NCBI GenBank assembly: GCA_019084245.1
Contig: JAHRFE010000029.1
Coordinates: 1 to 64,000 of the forward strand
Direction: 5' to 3'
DNA length: 64,000 nt
From: Hoeflea sp.
GTDB taxonomy: Bacteria > Pseudomonadota > Alphaproteobacteria > Rhizobiales > Rhizobiaceae
Shown: positions 51,858 to 60,757 of the stretch, piece after piece
Layout of the letters: each line of letters begins with the position of its first letter
How positions within the stretch are numbered: the first letter of the stretch is position 1
Made by a program: the position numbers and the translations under genes
The notes under the pieces: model-generated
What the model was told of the DNA's origin: nothing
The model's input: the letters and a program-made list of their open reading frames with translations, nothing else
The model's database searches: none

Positions 51858-53153
51858 ATGGGTAAAAACGCCGCCATTCAATCCCGCAAGACCGACGCCA
51901 TTGCACGCGGTGTCGGTATGATGACGCAGGTCTATGTGGATCGTGCCGAAAACTCCGAACTCTGGGACGTCGAAGGCAATCGCTACATCGATTTCGCAGC
52001 CGGGATCGCCGTGGTCAACACCGGCCACCGCCACCCCAAGGTGATCGAGGCGGTCAAGGCGCAGCTCGACCGCTTCACCCACACCTGCCACCAGGTGGTG
52101 CCCTACGAGAATTACGTGCACCTGGCCGAGCGCCTGAACAAGCTGGTGCCCGGCGATTTCGACAAGAAGACCGTGTTCGTGACCACCGGCGCCGAAGCCG
52201 TGGAGAACGCCATCAAGATCGCCCGTGCCGCCACCGGCCGCGCCGCCGTCATCTCGTTCTCGGGCGCCTTTCACGGCCGCACCTTCATGGGCATGGCGCT
52301 CACGGGCAAGGTGTTTCCCTACAAGGCGGGCTTCGGCGCGATGCCGAGCGATGTCTACCACGTTCCCTTCCCGGCAGCCCTTCATGGCGTCTCGGTCGAG
52401 CAGTCGATGGCAGCCCTCGACACCCTGTTCAAGGCCGATGTCGATCCGGCCCGCGTTGCGGCCATCATTCTCGAACCGGTGCAGGGCGAAGGCGGTTTCT
52501 ACGAAGTGCCCGCGGGCTTCTTCAAGCTCTTGCGCGAGATCTGCGACAAGCATGGCATCCTGCTGATCGCCGACGAGATCCAGACCGGGTTTGCCCGGAC
52601 CGGCAAGATGTTCGCGATGGAGCACCACGGCGTGGCGCCTGACCTGACGACCATGGCCAAGGGGCTTGCCGGCGGCTTTCCGCTCGCCGCCGTCACCGGA
52701 CGGGCCAGCGTCATGGATGCGGCGAATCCAGGCGGTCTCGGCGGCACCTATGGCGGCAACCCGATCGGCATCGCCGCAGCGCACGCGGTGCTCGACGTGA
52801 TCGAGGAAGAGGGCTTGTGCGAGCGCGCCATGCAGTTGGGCAATCGTCTCAAGCAGCGGCTGCAGGCGATCCGCGAGGACGTGCCCGAGATCGTCGACAT
52901 CCGCGGCCCCGGCTTCATGAACGCCATCGAGTTCAACGATGTGAAGACCGGCAAGCCGAGCCCGGACTTTACCAATGCAGTGAAGTCGCGCGCACTGGAG
53001 AAGGGCCTCATTCTCCTCACATGCGGCGTTTACGCCAATGTCATCCGCTTCCTGTCGCCCGTGACCATCCAGGACGGGGTGTTCCAGGAAGCGCTGGACC
53101 TTCTTGAAGCGTCCATTCGTGAAGTTCATTCGGAATTTGGAGCCAACGCATAA
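51858..53153 (+). CDS. gabT: 4-aminobutyrate aminotransferase
   Basis: A 431-residue class III, PLP-dependent aminotransferase. Lys268 (MAKGLAGGFPLAAV) should bind PLP; the phosphate-binding TTGAEAVENAIKIARAATGR and the IADEIQTGFARTG aspartate are present. It converts GABA and 2-oxoglutarate into succinate semialdehyde and glutamate. The following gabD overlaps by one base (TAATG), so the two-step GABA route to succinate is complete. The upstream 238 bp show no gene. Confidence 0.94.
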   Translation: MGKNAAIQSRKTDAIARGVGMMTQVYVDRAENSELWDVEGNRYIDFAAGIAVVNTGHRHPKVIEAVKAQLDRFTHTCHQVVPYENYVHLAERLNKLVPGDFDKKTVFVTTGAEAVENAIKIARAATGRAAVISFSGAFHGRTFMGMALTGKVFPYKAGFGAMPSDVYHVPFPAALHGVSVEQSMAALDTLFKADVDPARVAAIILEPVQGEGGFYEVPAGFFKLLREICDKHGILLIADEIQTGFARTGKMFAMEHHGVAPDLTTMAKGLAGGFPLAAVTGRASVMDAANPGGLGGTYGGNPIGIAAAHAVLDVIEEEGLCERAMQLGNRLKQRLQAIREDVPEIVDIRGPGFMNAIEFNDVKTGKPSPDFTNAVKSRALEKGLILLTCGVYANVIRFLSPVTIQDGVFQEALDLLEASIREVHSEFGANA

Positions 53154-54628
53154 TGACCAAGAAACTTGCAGACATGCTGAAAAACCCTGACCTCCTGGTC
53201 AGCGCCGCCCTTGTTGGCGGCGAATGGGTCAAGACCGCGCCGAGCGGCAAGAGCTTCGATGTTCTCAATCCGTCCACCGGCGAAATCATCACTTCACTGC
53301 CTGATCTGGGCGTGGACGAAACCAAGGCGGCGATCGATGCGGCCTATACGGCACAGAAGGACTGGGCCAAGAAGACCGGCAAGGAGCGCAGCGCCGTGCT
53401 GCGCAAGCTCTACGACCTGATGATAGCCAATGCCGATGACCTGGGCGCGATCCTGACCGCCGAGATGGGCAAGCCGCTGGCGGAAGCCAAGGGCGAGATC
53501 CTTTATGGCGCAAGCTTCATCGAGTGGTTCGCCGAAGAGGCCAAGCGGGTCTATGGCGACGTGATCCCCGGCCACCAGCCCGACAAGCGGATCATCGTGC
53601 TCAAGCAGCCGGTGGGCGTTGTCGCGGCGATCACGCCATGGAACTTCCCCAATGCGATGATTGCCCGCAAGCTCGGCCCGGCGCTGGCCGTGGGTTGCGC
53701 CTTCATTTCCAAGCCCGCCGGAGAGACCCCGCTCTCGGCCCTGGCGATGGCCAAGCTTGCGCTTGATGCGGGCCTGCCCAAGGGACTGTTGAGCGTCATC
53801 ACCTCGAGATCGAGTTCGGCCATTGGCCAGGAGTTCTGCTCCAACGACAAGGTCCGCAAGATCACGTTTACCGGCTCGACCGAAGTCGGCCGCATTCTGA
53901 TGCGCCAGTCGGCCGACCAGATCAAGAAGACCTCGATGGAACTTGGCGGCAATGCGCCATTCATCGTGTTCGATGACGCCGACCTCGATGCGGCAGTCGA
54001 AGGTGCGATGATCTCCAAATACCGCAACAACGGCCAGACCTGCGTCTGCGCCAACCGCATCTATGTGCAGGCGGGCGTCTATGACGCGTTTGCCGAAAAG
54101 CTCGCGGTGGCCGTGGGCAAGATGAAGATCGGCGACGGCTTTGAAGAGGGCGTGACCACCGGTCCGCTGATCAGCGAGGCGGCGGTGAGCAAGGTGATCG
54201 AACACATCGAGGACGCAAAGTCGAAGGGCGCCAAGGTGCTCACCGGCGGCACGCGGCACAATCTGGGCGGCACCTTCTTCCAGCCCACCATCTTGACCGG
54301 CGTCACCCGGCAGATGCAGGTGGCGAGCGACGAGACCTTCGGCCCGGTGGCGCCGCTGTTCAAGTTCGAGACCGTCGAGGACGTGATCGAGCAGGCCAAC
54401 GACACGATCTTCGGCCTGGCTTCGTACTTCTACGCCAACGACCTTTCCAAGGTCTGGCGCGTGGCGGAAGCGCTCGAATACGGCATGGTCGGCGTCAACA
54501 CCGGCCTGATCTCGACCGAGGTCGCGCCGTTCGGCGGCGTCAAGCAATCGGGCCAGGGTCGCGAAGGCTCCAAATACGGCTGCGACGACTATCTCGAAAT
54601 GAAGTATGTCTGCCTCGGCGGCATCTGA
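53153..54628 (+). CDS. gabD: Succinate-semialdehyde dehydrogenase, NAD(P)+
   Basis: A 491-residue aldehyde dehydrogenase of GabD type. The catalytic cysteine is Cys297 (NNGQTCVCANRI) and the general base Glu263 (SMELGGNAPF); the cofactor-binding FTGSTEVGR loop is present. It oxidises succinate semialdehyde from GabT to succinate. It could also accept related semialdehydes. Followed by a hairpin terminator at 54641-54675. Confidence 0.94.
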   Translation: MTKKLADMLKNPDLLVSAALVGGEWVKTAPSGKSFDVLNPSTGEIITSLPDLGVDETKAAIDAAYTAQKDWAKKTGKERSAVLRKLYDLMIANADDLGAILTAEMGKPLAEAKGEILYGASFIEWFAEEAKRVYGDVIPGHQPDKRIIVLKQPVGVVAAITPWNFPNAMIARKLGPALAVGCAFISKPAGETPLSALAMAKLALDAGLPKGLLSVITSRSSSAIGQEFCSNDKVRKITFTGSTEVGRILMRQSADQIKKTSMELGGNAPFIVFDDADLDAAVEGAMISKYRNNGQTCVCANRIYVQAGVYDAFAEKLAVAVGKMKIGDGFEEGVTTGPLISEAAVSKVIEHIEDAKSKGAKVLTGGTRHNLGGTFFQPTILTGVTRQMQVASDETFGPVAPLFKFETVEDVIEQANDTIFGLASYFYANDLSKVWRVAEALEYGMVGVNTGLISTEVAPFGGVKQSGQGREGSKYGCDDYLEMKYVCLGGI

Positions 54629-54640
54629 CGACTGATCGAT

Positions 54641-54675
54641 GGCCGGGGCGCGGGCGTATTCGCCCTGCCCCGGCC
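54641..54675. terminator. Hairpin after gabD
   Basis: GGCCGGGGC (54641-54649) pairs with GCCCCGGCC (54667-54675), and inside it GGGCG pairs with CGCCC around TATT. The long imperfect stem lies between gabD and the convergent gene at 54721. No clear T-run, but placement suggests termination. Confidence 0.5.
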
Positions 54676-54720
54676 GATCAGTTCACATGTTCGGCCGGTG
54701 TCGTCAGTCAGATTGAAGAG

Positions 54721-55845
54721 TCACTCTTCCCAATCAGTTCCCGCCGGCGGGCGGTCGCGGCTCTTTTCGGTCTTGATCGCCTCATCCGCTTCCTCAATGT
54801 CATCCTCTGTCGGCGCATCGGGAGCTTCGTTGGCGCCGCCGCCGGTCAAGGCCAGGCAATAATACATCGGAAAATGGTCGGATCCGACGAAGCGCTGCCG
54901 TTCGATCGTCACAAGCTCGAACTCACTCGAATGGAAAATGTGGTCGAGCGGCCATCGCAGGAACCAGTAGCGCGCGTCAAACGAGTTGAACAGGCCGCGG
55001 CCCTGGCGCGGATCGAGCAGGCCGGAAATCCTCAGGAACCGCCGCGTCGTGCGTGACCAGGCAACATCATTGAGATCGCCGGTGACGATGAGCGGCATTT
55101 TCTCGTCGCGCGCTTCTTCCGCCACCAGCAGGATCTCGGCGTCCCGGCCGAGTGTGTCGCGGTTGGGGAGCGGCGGCTCGGGGTGCAGCGCGATGACCCG
55201 GACGTCGCGTCCGCCGGGCAGTGTGACCACACAGGATATTGAGGGCACTTCCTCGTTGAGCAGGAACCGCACCTCCCCATCGCGCAGCGGATACCGGCTG
55301 GCCAGAATCATGCCGTAGCTGTCTTCCTGGGGTTGCTCCACTGTTTCATGAAATTCCGAAAGGCAGGGCCGCAGCGCCTCGCCCCACCCTTGGTCGGTTT
55401 CCATGAAGACGGCGATATCGGGCTTGCAGTCACGGACCAGATCAACGACCTTTTGATAGTCGCGATTGCCCTGCTTGACGTTGCAGGCCAGCACCGAGAT
55501 CGTTGCCGCGGACTGGACATCGCCTTTGAAGCCAACGGTCTGGCGGGGCCAGAATGGCGTGAAGCGCAGCACATGGACTAGCTGGATGCCGACCGCGATG
55601 GCCGCCATGCCGGTGGCGACCAGGGCTGCGCCCCTGAGATCGCCGAAGATCAGCGCTGCAGCGACGACCAGAGTGCCAATCCCGATGACCTGCAACCGGC
55701 CAAAATCAAAGGATCGCACCATGCCATGCGCAAAGGGCAGCAGCGGCAAAAGGGTGGCCAGCAGACAGATCGCCGCCAAAACTACGAGAATTGCTGAAAA
55801 CAAGGGGCACTCCATCAGGCGGCTTGCGGTCTTTACCCCAACCAC
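54721..55845 (-). CDS. Endonuclease/exonuclease/phosphatase-family membrane protein
   Basis: A 374-residue protein with three N-terminal membrane helices (up to about residue 90) followed by an EEP domain. ISVLACNVKQGN carries the first metal-site Asn, DIAVFMETDQGW the Glu, HPEPPLPN and LIVTGDLNDVAWS the catalytic Asp/Asn pair, and GSDHFPMYYCL the final Asp-His. The C-terminal 40 residues are acidic and probably disordered. Such proteins face the periplasm; nucleic acid, phospholipid or phosphate-ester substrates are all possible. The start may be ATG 55845 or ATG 55815 (the second methionine). Confidence 0.82.
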   Translation of the reverse strand: MVGVKTASRLMECPLFSAILVVLAAICLLATLLPLLPFAHGMVRSFDFGRLQVIGIGTLVVAAALIFGDLRGAALVATGMAAIAVGIQLVHVLRFTPFWPRQTVGFKGDVQSAATISVLACNVKQGNRDYQKVVDLVRDCKPDIAVFMETDQGWGEALRPCLSEFHETVEQPQEDSYGMILASRYPLRDGEVRFLLNEEVPSISCVVTLPGGRDVRVIALHPEPPLPNRDTLGRDAEILLVAEEARDEKMPLIVTGDLNDVAWSRTTRRFLRISGLLDPRQGRGLFNSFDARYWFLRWPLDHIFHSSEFELVTIERQRFVGSDHFPMYYCLALTGGGANEAPDAPTEDDIEEADEAIKTEKSRDRPPAGTDWEE

Positions 55846-55859
55846 CGGACCAAACTCTA

Positions 55860-56096
55860 TCAGGTGCGGCGCCCGGTCCCAATGCGCACATCGGAGCTAG
55901 CTCCATCCCCAAACGGCGCTGCGTGTCCCAATGAACCGCGCACCGGCGTGGTTTGGCAAGCCTTGAGAGGGGCCAAATCCCGGTTTCCGGCCAAGATGGC
56001 ATCGTTGCGGCGTTCAAATGGCCCGGTATACCGGCTGCCGAACTTGTAGAACCAGCCGCCGCGCCAGCTTTCAATTTCAAACAATTGCTCGTTCAT
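55860..56096 (-). CDS. Small hypothetical protein
   Basis: A 78-residue frame starting at ATG 56096 with GGGAGAT upstream at good spacing. The first half (SWRGGWFYKFGSRYTGPFERRNDAILAG) has the look of small DUF2188-like proteins with a W-x-x-x-x-G-x-Y pattern, but I do not recognise a family firmly. The second half is low in structure. It lies 14 bases before the EEP-family gene and could be cotranscribed. Confidence 0.5.
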   Translation of the reverse strand: MNEQLFEIESWRGGWFYKFGSRYTGPFERRNDAILAGNRDLAPLKACQTTPVRGSLGHAAPFGDGASSDVRIGTGRRT

Positions 56097-56242
56097 GGCA
56101 AGATCTCCCGCATTTCAATGACAACGCGGCATCTCGCTGCCGGTTCCGCCCACATCCGCGCATATCTTTCCGGAACTTCCGGCTTCTTTGTCCGTTTAGC
56201 TCCGCAATCCCGCCTCTTGGGGGCTTTGAAAAGTGAACATCT

Positions 56243-56920
56243 ATGACCGATACAACCACGTCCTTTCAGCACTTCATTGAAAGTGCAGAGTTTCCCTGCG
56301 TCGGCGCAAAATCCGCGCTTGCCCGTGATGCCCTCACCATGTTTCCCGTGGGCGACATCGACAGCCCGGCCTCCGACGTCGACATTCATCGCGCGATTCA
56401 TGACTTCAGCAAGAGCCTTGACCACGACAGCCCCATCGTCCGGTCTTTCGTGGTCATCTTCGATGGTCCTGAGGAACTGGATGAAAAAACCTTCGAAAAG
56501 GCGCTGTGGAGCAGGCTGCAATCACTGCACAATCTGGATGTCGTCAGCGGCCAGCCGTGGAGCGAGGCGGTGAACCCCGATCCGGACTCGCCGCATTTTT
56601 CCCTGAGCATCGGCGGCGAGCCGTTCTTCGTCATCGGATTGCACCCCAACGCCTCGCGCCCGGCCCGGCGGTTCGAGAAGCCGGCGCTGGTGTTCAACTC
56701 GCATCTGCAATTTGAAAAGCTCCGTGCCGACGGCCGGTTCGACAAGATGAAGGAGATCATCCGCAAGCGCGATACGGCCTTGGCCGGTGACATCAATCCA
56801 ATGCTCAACGACCATGGCGACGCGTCGGAAGCCCGCCAGTACAGCGGCCGCGCCGTCGATGACGAATGGAAATGTCCGTTTGCGCCTAAGGAAGTGGCCG
56901 CTGACAAGGATGTTGCCTGA
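56243..56920 (+). CDS. YqcI/YcgG-family protein (haem-dependent N-oxygenase-like, GntA-related family)
   Basis: A 225-residue protein of the YqcI/YcgG family. The N-terminal FPCVGAKSALA (17-27), FSLSIGGEPFFVIGLHPNASRPARRF with its conserved His and Arg, and the C-terminal KCPF (near 210) are family marks. The cyanobacterial member GntA is a haem-dependent N-hydroxylase in guanitoxin synthesis, so a haem-based oxidation of a nitrogen compound is possible here. The next gene, a DUF1989 protein, starts on the second base after its stop, so both probably act together. Confidence 0.82.
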   Translation: MTDTTTSFQHFIESAEFPCVGAKSALARDALTMFPVGDIDSPASDVDIHRAIHDFSKSLDHDSPIVRSFVVIFDGPEELDEKTFEKALWSRLQSLHNLDVVSGQPWSEAVNPDPDSPHFSLSIGGEPFFVIGLHPNASRPARRFEKPALVFNSHLQFEKLRADGRFDKMKEIIRKRDTALAGDINPMLNDHGDASEARQYSGRAVDDEWKCPFAPKEVAADKDVA

Positions 56921-56921
56921 G

Positions 56922-57512
56922 ATGACCTGCCGGATTCCACCCCGCAGCGGCACGGCGTTCGCGTTGAAAAAGGGACAATTGCTGACGGTCATTGATCCGG
57001 AAGGCCAGCAGGTCTCGGATCTGGTGGCCTTCAGCGCCGATGACAAGCGCGAGTATCTCTCCTCCGGGCGGTCGATCGATTATGCGGGCAGGATCTTCCT
57101 GACCACCGGCGATACACTCTATTCGAACCGATCGGTACCCATGCTGTCGATCGTCGAAGACGAAGTTGGCAGGCACGATTTCAGCCTTACGCCGTGCTCG
57201 CGCGACACGTTCCGGATCATCTATGGCGACGCGCATCCGCATCACGGATGCCAGGGCAATCTCGAAACCGCGCTCGCACCCTACGGCATCGAAGCGGATG
57301 CGATCCCTATCGCGTTCAATGTGTTCATGCATGTGGCCGTCAACAGCGACAGCGGCGAGTTCAAGGTGCTGCCGCCCTTGAGCAAACCTGGGCAGAAAAC
57401 GGTGTTCCGCGCCGAGATGGACCTGATCGTTGCCCTGACCGCGTGCTCCGCCGGCCAATCCAACAATTTCCGCTACAAACCGATCGACTACCGGGTCGAG
57501 GACGCGGGTTGA
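56922..57512 (+). CDS. DUF1989 protein (urea-carboxylase-associated family)
   Basis: A 196-residue protein starting at ATG 56922, one base after the previous stop, with AAGGA 11 bases upstream. The DUF1989 pattern is present: LLTVIDPEGQQVSDLVAFSADD, FLTTGDTLYSNRSVPML, and DAHPHHGCQGNLETALAPYG with conserved His and Cys that may bind a metal, then PIAFNVFMHV. Relatives are encoded in urea, guanidine or aminomethyl-compound operons. Reaction unproven. It is convergent to the TRAP 6 dctM gene with a 9-bp gap. Confidence 0.83.
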   Translation: MTCRIPPRSGTAFALKKGQLLTVIDPEGQQVSDLVAFSADDKREYLSSGRSIDYAGRIFLTTGDTLYSNRSVPMLSIVEDEVGRHDFSLTPCSRDTFRIIYGDAHPHHGCQGNLETALAPYGIEADAIPIAFNVFMHVAVNSDSGEFKVLPPLSKPGQKTVFRAEMDLIVALTACSAGQSNNFRYKPIDYRVEDAG

Positions 57513-57521
57513 ACAGCCGGC

Positions 57522-59072
57522 CTAATACAGCGCGCGGGGCAGCCAGGTTGCCAGTTGTGGCAGCAGCCAGACCAGCGAGATGCCGATGATCTGCAAGCCG
57601 ATGAACGGCACGACACCGGCATAGATCTGCCCGGTGGTGATTTCGGGGGGGGCCGCGCCGCGCAGGTAGAACAGGGAAAAGCCGAAAGGCGGCGTGAGAA
57701 AGCTCGTTTGCAGGTTGATCGCCAGCAGCACACCAAGCCAGATCGGGTCGTGACCCATCACGATCAGTGTCGGCGCGATCAGCGGCAGCACAATCACCGA
57801 GATCTCGACGAAATCGAGGAAAAAGCCGAGCACGAAGACAAAAGCCATGCAGAACAAGAGGGCGCCCATCGGCCCGCCGGGCATGTTGGTGAGGATATGG
57901 GAGACCCGCTCCTCGCCGCCCAGTCCAATAAAGACCAGCGAAAACATGCCGGCTGCCAGAATGGTGGCGAAGATCATCGCGGTCATGGTGAGCGTGGACT
58001 CGACCGCGCCGTGCAGGCTCCGGGTCCTGAGCGTCGCGTAGAGCGCCGCGATGATCGCTACCGCCCCGATGAGGGTGAGCACGATGTAGACGCCGCCCGC
58101 GGCGAGTGATGCGAATTCGAGATCGTTGCGCTGCAGGCGAACCGGAAACAGGCCTGCCAGGATTGCAAGCAGGACCAGCGCCGCGGCGCCAAACAGGATG
58201 AGGCGCGGGTTGGTGCCGACCCGGATGCCCGCCATCAGAAGCGCGCCGACGGCGCCGACAGCCGCGGCCTCGGTGGGCGTGGCGATGCCGCCCAGGATTG
58301 CGCCCAGGACGGCGAAGATGAGCAGCACGGGCGGCACGACAGCGGCGAGGATTTCGCGCCGGTCGGGCTTTGGCGTGTCGAGCGTCGCGGGCGGCATGTC
58401 TCCCGGACGGAAGTAGCCGCGCACAAGGATGTAGATGAGGTAAAGTACCACCAGCATGAGGCCGGGAACGATGGCGGCGGCGAAGAACTGTCCGACCGAC
58501 AGGGCTTCGACCGAGAACTTGCCCTGTTCATACTGCGCCTGTTGATAGGCGTTGGACATGACGTCGGCCAGAATGATCAGCAGCGTCGACGGTGGAATGA
58601 TCTGGCCCAGCGTGCCCGCCGTGCAGACGATGCCCGAAGCCACGCGCGGATCATAGCCCGAGCGCAGCATGGTCGGCAGCGCGATCATGCCCATGGCCAC
58701 CACAGTGGCGCCGACGATGCCGGTGGAGGCTGCCAGCAGCGCGCCAACCAGCACCACCGAGATGCCAAGTCCTCCGCGCAGTTGTCCGAACAGCCGGCCC
58801 ATGGTGTCGAGCAATTCCTCGGCGATGCGGCTTTTCTCCAGCACCGCGCCCATCAGCACGAACAGCGGAATGGCGATCAGCACCTGGTTGGAAATCAGCC
58901 CGAAGATGCGCTGGCCGGTGGCGCCCATCAGGCTGATGTCCATGACGCCAAGGGCCCAGCCCAAATAGGCGAAGACGACGGCCACGCCGGCGATCGAGAA
59001 CGACACCGGGAAGCCCAGAAGGATGGCGCCGATCAGCGCCGCGAACATGATCAGATCGAGATACTCGCTCAT
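57522..59072 (-). CDS. dctM: TRAP transporter 6, large permease subunit (DctM)
   Basis: A 516-residue membrane protein starting at ATG 59072, overlapping the dctQ stop (ATGA). It is longer than usual because extra segments are inserted in the middle (about residues 260-340), as in other DctM partners of TakP-like proteins. Motifs: MGRLFGQLRGGLGISVVLVG, GTLGQIIPPSTLLIILADVM, GIATPTEAAAVGAVGA and NLQTSFLTPPFGFSLFYLRG. It resembles the TRAP 3 DctM, matching the similarity of their binding proteins. Confidence 0.93.
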   Translation of the reverse strand: MSEYLDLIMFAALIGAILLGFPVSFSIAGVAVVFAYLGWALGVMDISLMGATGQRIFGLISNQVLIAIPLFVLMGAVLEKSRIAEELLDTMGRLFGQLRGGLGISVVLVGALLAASTGIVGATVVAMGMIALPTMLRSGYDPRVASGIVCTAGTLGQIIPPSTLLIILADVMSNAYQQAQYEQGKFSVEALSVGQFFAAAIVPGLMLVVLYLIYILVRGYFRPGDMPPATLDTPKPDRREILAAVVPPVLLIFAVLGAILGGIATPTEAAAVGAVGALLMAGIRVGTNPRLILFGAAALVLLAILAGLFPVRLQRNDLEFASLAAGGVYIVLTLIGAVAIIAALYATLRTRSLHGAVESTLTMTAMIFATILAAGMFSLVFIGLGGEERVSHILTNMPGGPMGALLFCMAFVFVLGFFLDFVEISVIVLPLIAPTLIVMGHDPIWLGVLLAINLQTSFLTPPFGFSLFYLRGAAPPEITTGQIYAGVVPFIGLQIIGISLVWLLPQLATWLPRALY

Positions 59073-59581
59073 GCGCGTGACTCCGGCGCGGCACTCCGGG
59101 GCAGAAGCAGGCGGATCAGCAGCGACAGGGACTGGATCATGAGAAGAATGCAAAAGGCGGGAATGAGGGATTTGAGCAGGAACACAGCCTCAATGCCGCC
59201 GACAGAGATCGGGCCTTCGAGGATGGCCCAGGAATTGCGCACCGAGGGCCAGGACCAGTAGAGGATCACCAGCATCGACGGGATCAACAGGAAGATGTGG
59301 CCGAAGATATCGATGCCGCGCCGGGTGCCGGGCGTCGCCTTGGCGTAGAAGACGTCGACGCGGACATGCTTGTCAACCAGCAGCGTGTAGGCCGCGCCGA
59401 GCATGAACAGCGTGGCGTGCATGTAAAGCACACTCTCCTGGACGGCGATGATGTTGTAGCCGAACACATAGCGGCCGACGACGATGCCAAATTGCACCAG
59501 CACCATCAGGAGCGCCAGCCAGCGGATCACGCTTGCCGTTACCCGGCTGATCATATCGAGAAAATCGGCCAGACGCAGCAT
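59069..59581 (-). CDS. dctQ: TRAP transporter 6, small permease subunit (DctQ)
   Basis: A 170-residue membrane protein with four segments; VVGRYVFGYNIIAVQESVLYMHATLFMLG and VDKHVRVDVFY are DctQ marks. It lies 66 bp after dctP, a gap filled by the strong hairpin at 59605-59634, and overlaps dctM by four bases. Confidence 0.91.
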   Translation of the reverse strand: MLRLADFLDMISRVTASVIRWLALLMVLVQFGIVVGRYVFGYNIIAVQESVLYMHATLFMLGAAYTLLVDKHVRVDVFYAKATPGTRRGIDIFGHIFLLIPSMLVILYWSWPSVRNSWAILEGPISVGGIEAVFLLKSLIPAFCILLMIQSLSLLIRLLLPRSAAPESRA

Positions 59582-59604
59582 GCAGTCCCCTCTTGCCGTG
59601 GTTG

Positions 59605-59634
59605 TCCGGCGCGGGATCAGGGTCCCGCGCCGGA
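59605..59634 (-). promoter_or_regulatory. Intercistronic hairpin between dctP and dctQ of TRAP 6
   Basis: A perfect 12-bp stem, TCCGGCGCGGGA (59605-59616) with TCCCGCGCCGGA (59623-59634), and a 6-nt loop. No T-run follows on the minus strand. It probably protects the upstream mRNA or lowers permease expression. Confidence 0.55.
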
Positions 59635-59647
59635 TGGTTCATTGCTC

Positions 59648-60736
59648 TCAGTACCCCATGACCGAGGCGCGGGCGTTCATCTGCCCGTTGTCGGCATAGG
59701 TCATGTAGTTGCCCACCAGATCGCGATAGGCGACATAGCTCTCGGTGATGCGCTTGACCAGTTCATCGTCATTCTGGCGCAGTTCGTCAACGACCTCTTC
59801 GGCCGCCTTGCCCATGGCGACGATCACATCGTCGGGAAGCTTGCGGACGGTGACGCCATGCTCGGAGACCAGCATCTTGAGCGACTCGGCGTGCTTGGTC
59901 GTGTATTCGGTCCAGACCGGGTTGTAGAGGCTTTCGCAAGCGAGTGCGACCACCTGCTTGAGGTCGTCAGGCAGTTCCTCATAGGCCTTGGCGTTGACGC
60001 CGCACTCTTCCGCCGAGGACGGCTCGCCGACGCCGGGCCAGTAGTAGTTCTTGGCGACCTGGTAGAAGCCGAGCGCGGAATCGCTCCAGGGACCGATAAA
60101 CTCGCCCGCATCCAGCGCGCCGGTCTGCAGAGCCTGGAACATCGCCGGTCCGCTCATGGCTTCGGCGGCCATGCCGAGCTTGGTCGCCATTTCCGACGCC
60201 AGTCCGGTGGTGCGGAACTTCAGGCCCTTCAAGTCTTCCGCCGAGTTGATCTCGTTGCGGAACCAGCCGGCCCACTGCGGACCGGAATTGCCGCACAGGA
60301 ACGGCTTGACGCCGAAACGGCCATACATCTCGTCATAGAGCGCCTGACCGCCGCCATGCTGCATCCAGCCGAACTGCTCGTCGGCGCGCAGGCCGAAGGG
60401 CTGGGAGCCGAACAGCAGGATGCCCTTGGACTTCGAGCCCCAATAGGCGGGAACCGCATGATAGAGTTCCGCGGTGCCTTCAGAGACCGCGTCAAAGACG
60501 CCCGGGCCGGGGACGATTTCGCCTGCGGCATAGAGCTTGACCTCGATGCGGCCGCCCGACAGCGTGGTGATGCGGTCAGCCAGGAGCTGGGCGGCGACGC
60601 CGGGGCCCGGCAGATTCTTGGGCCAGGCGGTGACCATTTTCCATTCGCGCTTGTCCTGCGCGATGGCGGGAGTGGAAAGCGTAGCGGCTGCAGCCGCACC
60701 CACGACGGAGCCTGTCAGAAATTTTCTTCTCTGCAT
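59648..60736 (-). CDS. TRAP transporter 6, substrate-binding protein (TakP-like DctP family)
   Basis: A 362-residue protein starting at ATG 60736. The signal region MQRRKFLTGSVVGAAAAAT has a twin arginine, with cleavage after PAIAQ. It is TakP-like: TAWPKNLPGPGVAAQLLADRI, GWFRNEINSAEDLKGLKFRTTG and LDAGEFIGPWSDSALGFY. It begins 21 bases after hutU, so it is probably transcribed with the histidine-use genes. The ligand could be a histidine breakdown product or a 2-oxo acid; the sequence does not decide. Confidence 0.92.
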   Translation of the reverse strand: MQRRKFLTGSVVGAAAAATLSTPAIAQDKREWKMVTAWPKNLPGPGVAAQLLADRITTLSGGRIEVKLYAAGEIVPGPGVFDAVSEGTAELYHAVPAYWGSKSKGILLFGSQPFGLRADEQFGWMQHGGGQALYDEMYGRFGVKPFLCGNSGPQWAGWFRNEINSAEDLKGLKFRTTGLASEMATKLGMAAEAMSGPAMFQALQTGALDAGEFIGPWSDSALGFYQVAKNYYWPGVGEPSSAEECGVNAKAYEELPDDLKQVVALACESLYNPVWTEYTTKHAESLKMLVSEHGVTVRKLPDDVIVAMGKAAEEVVDELRQNDDELVKRITESYVAYRDLVGNYMTYADNGQMNARASVMGY

Positions 60737-60757
60737 GATTATTCCTCTCAGTTTTGT

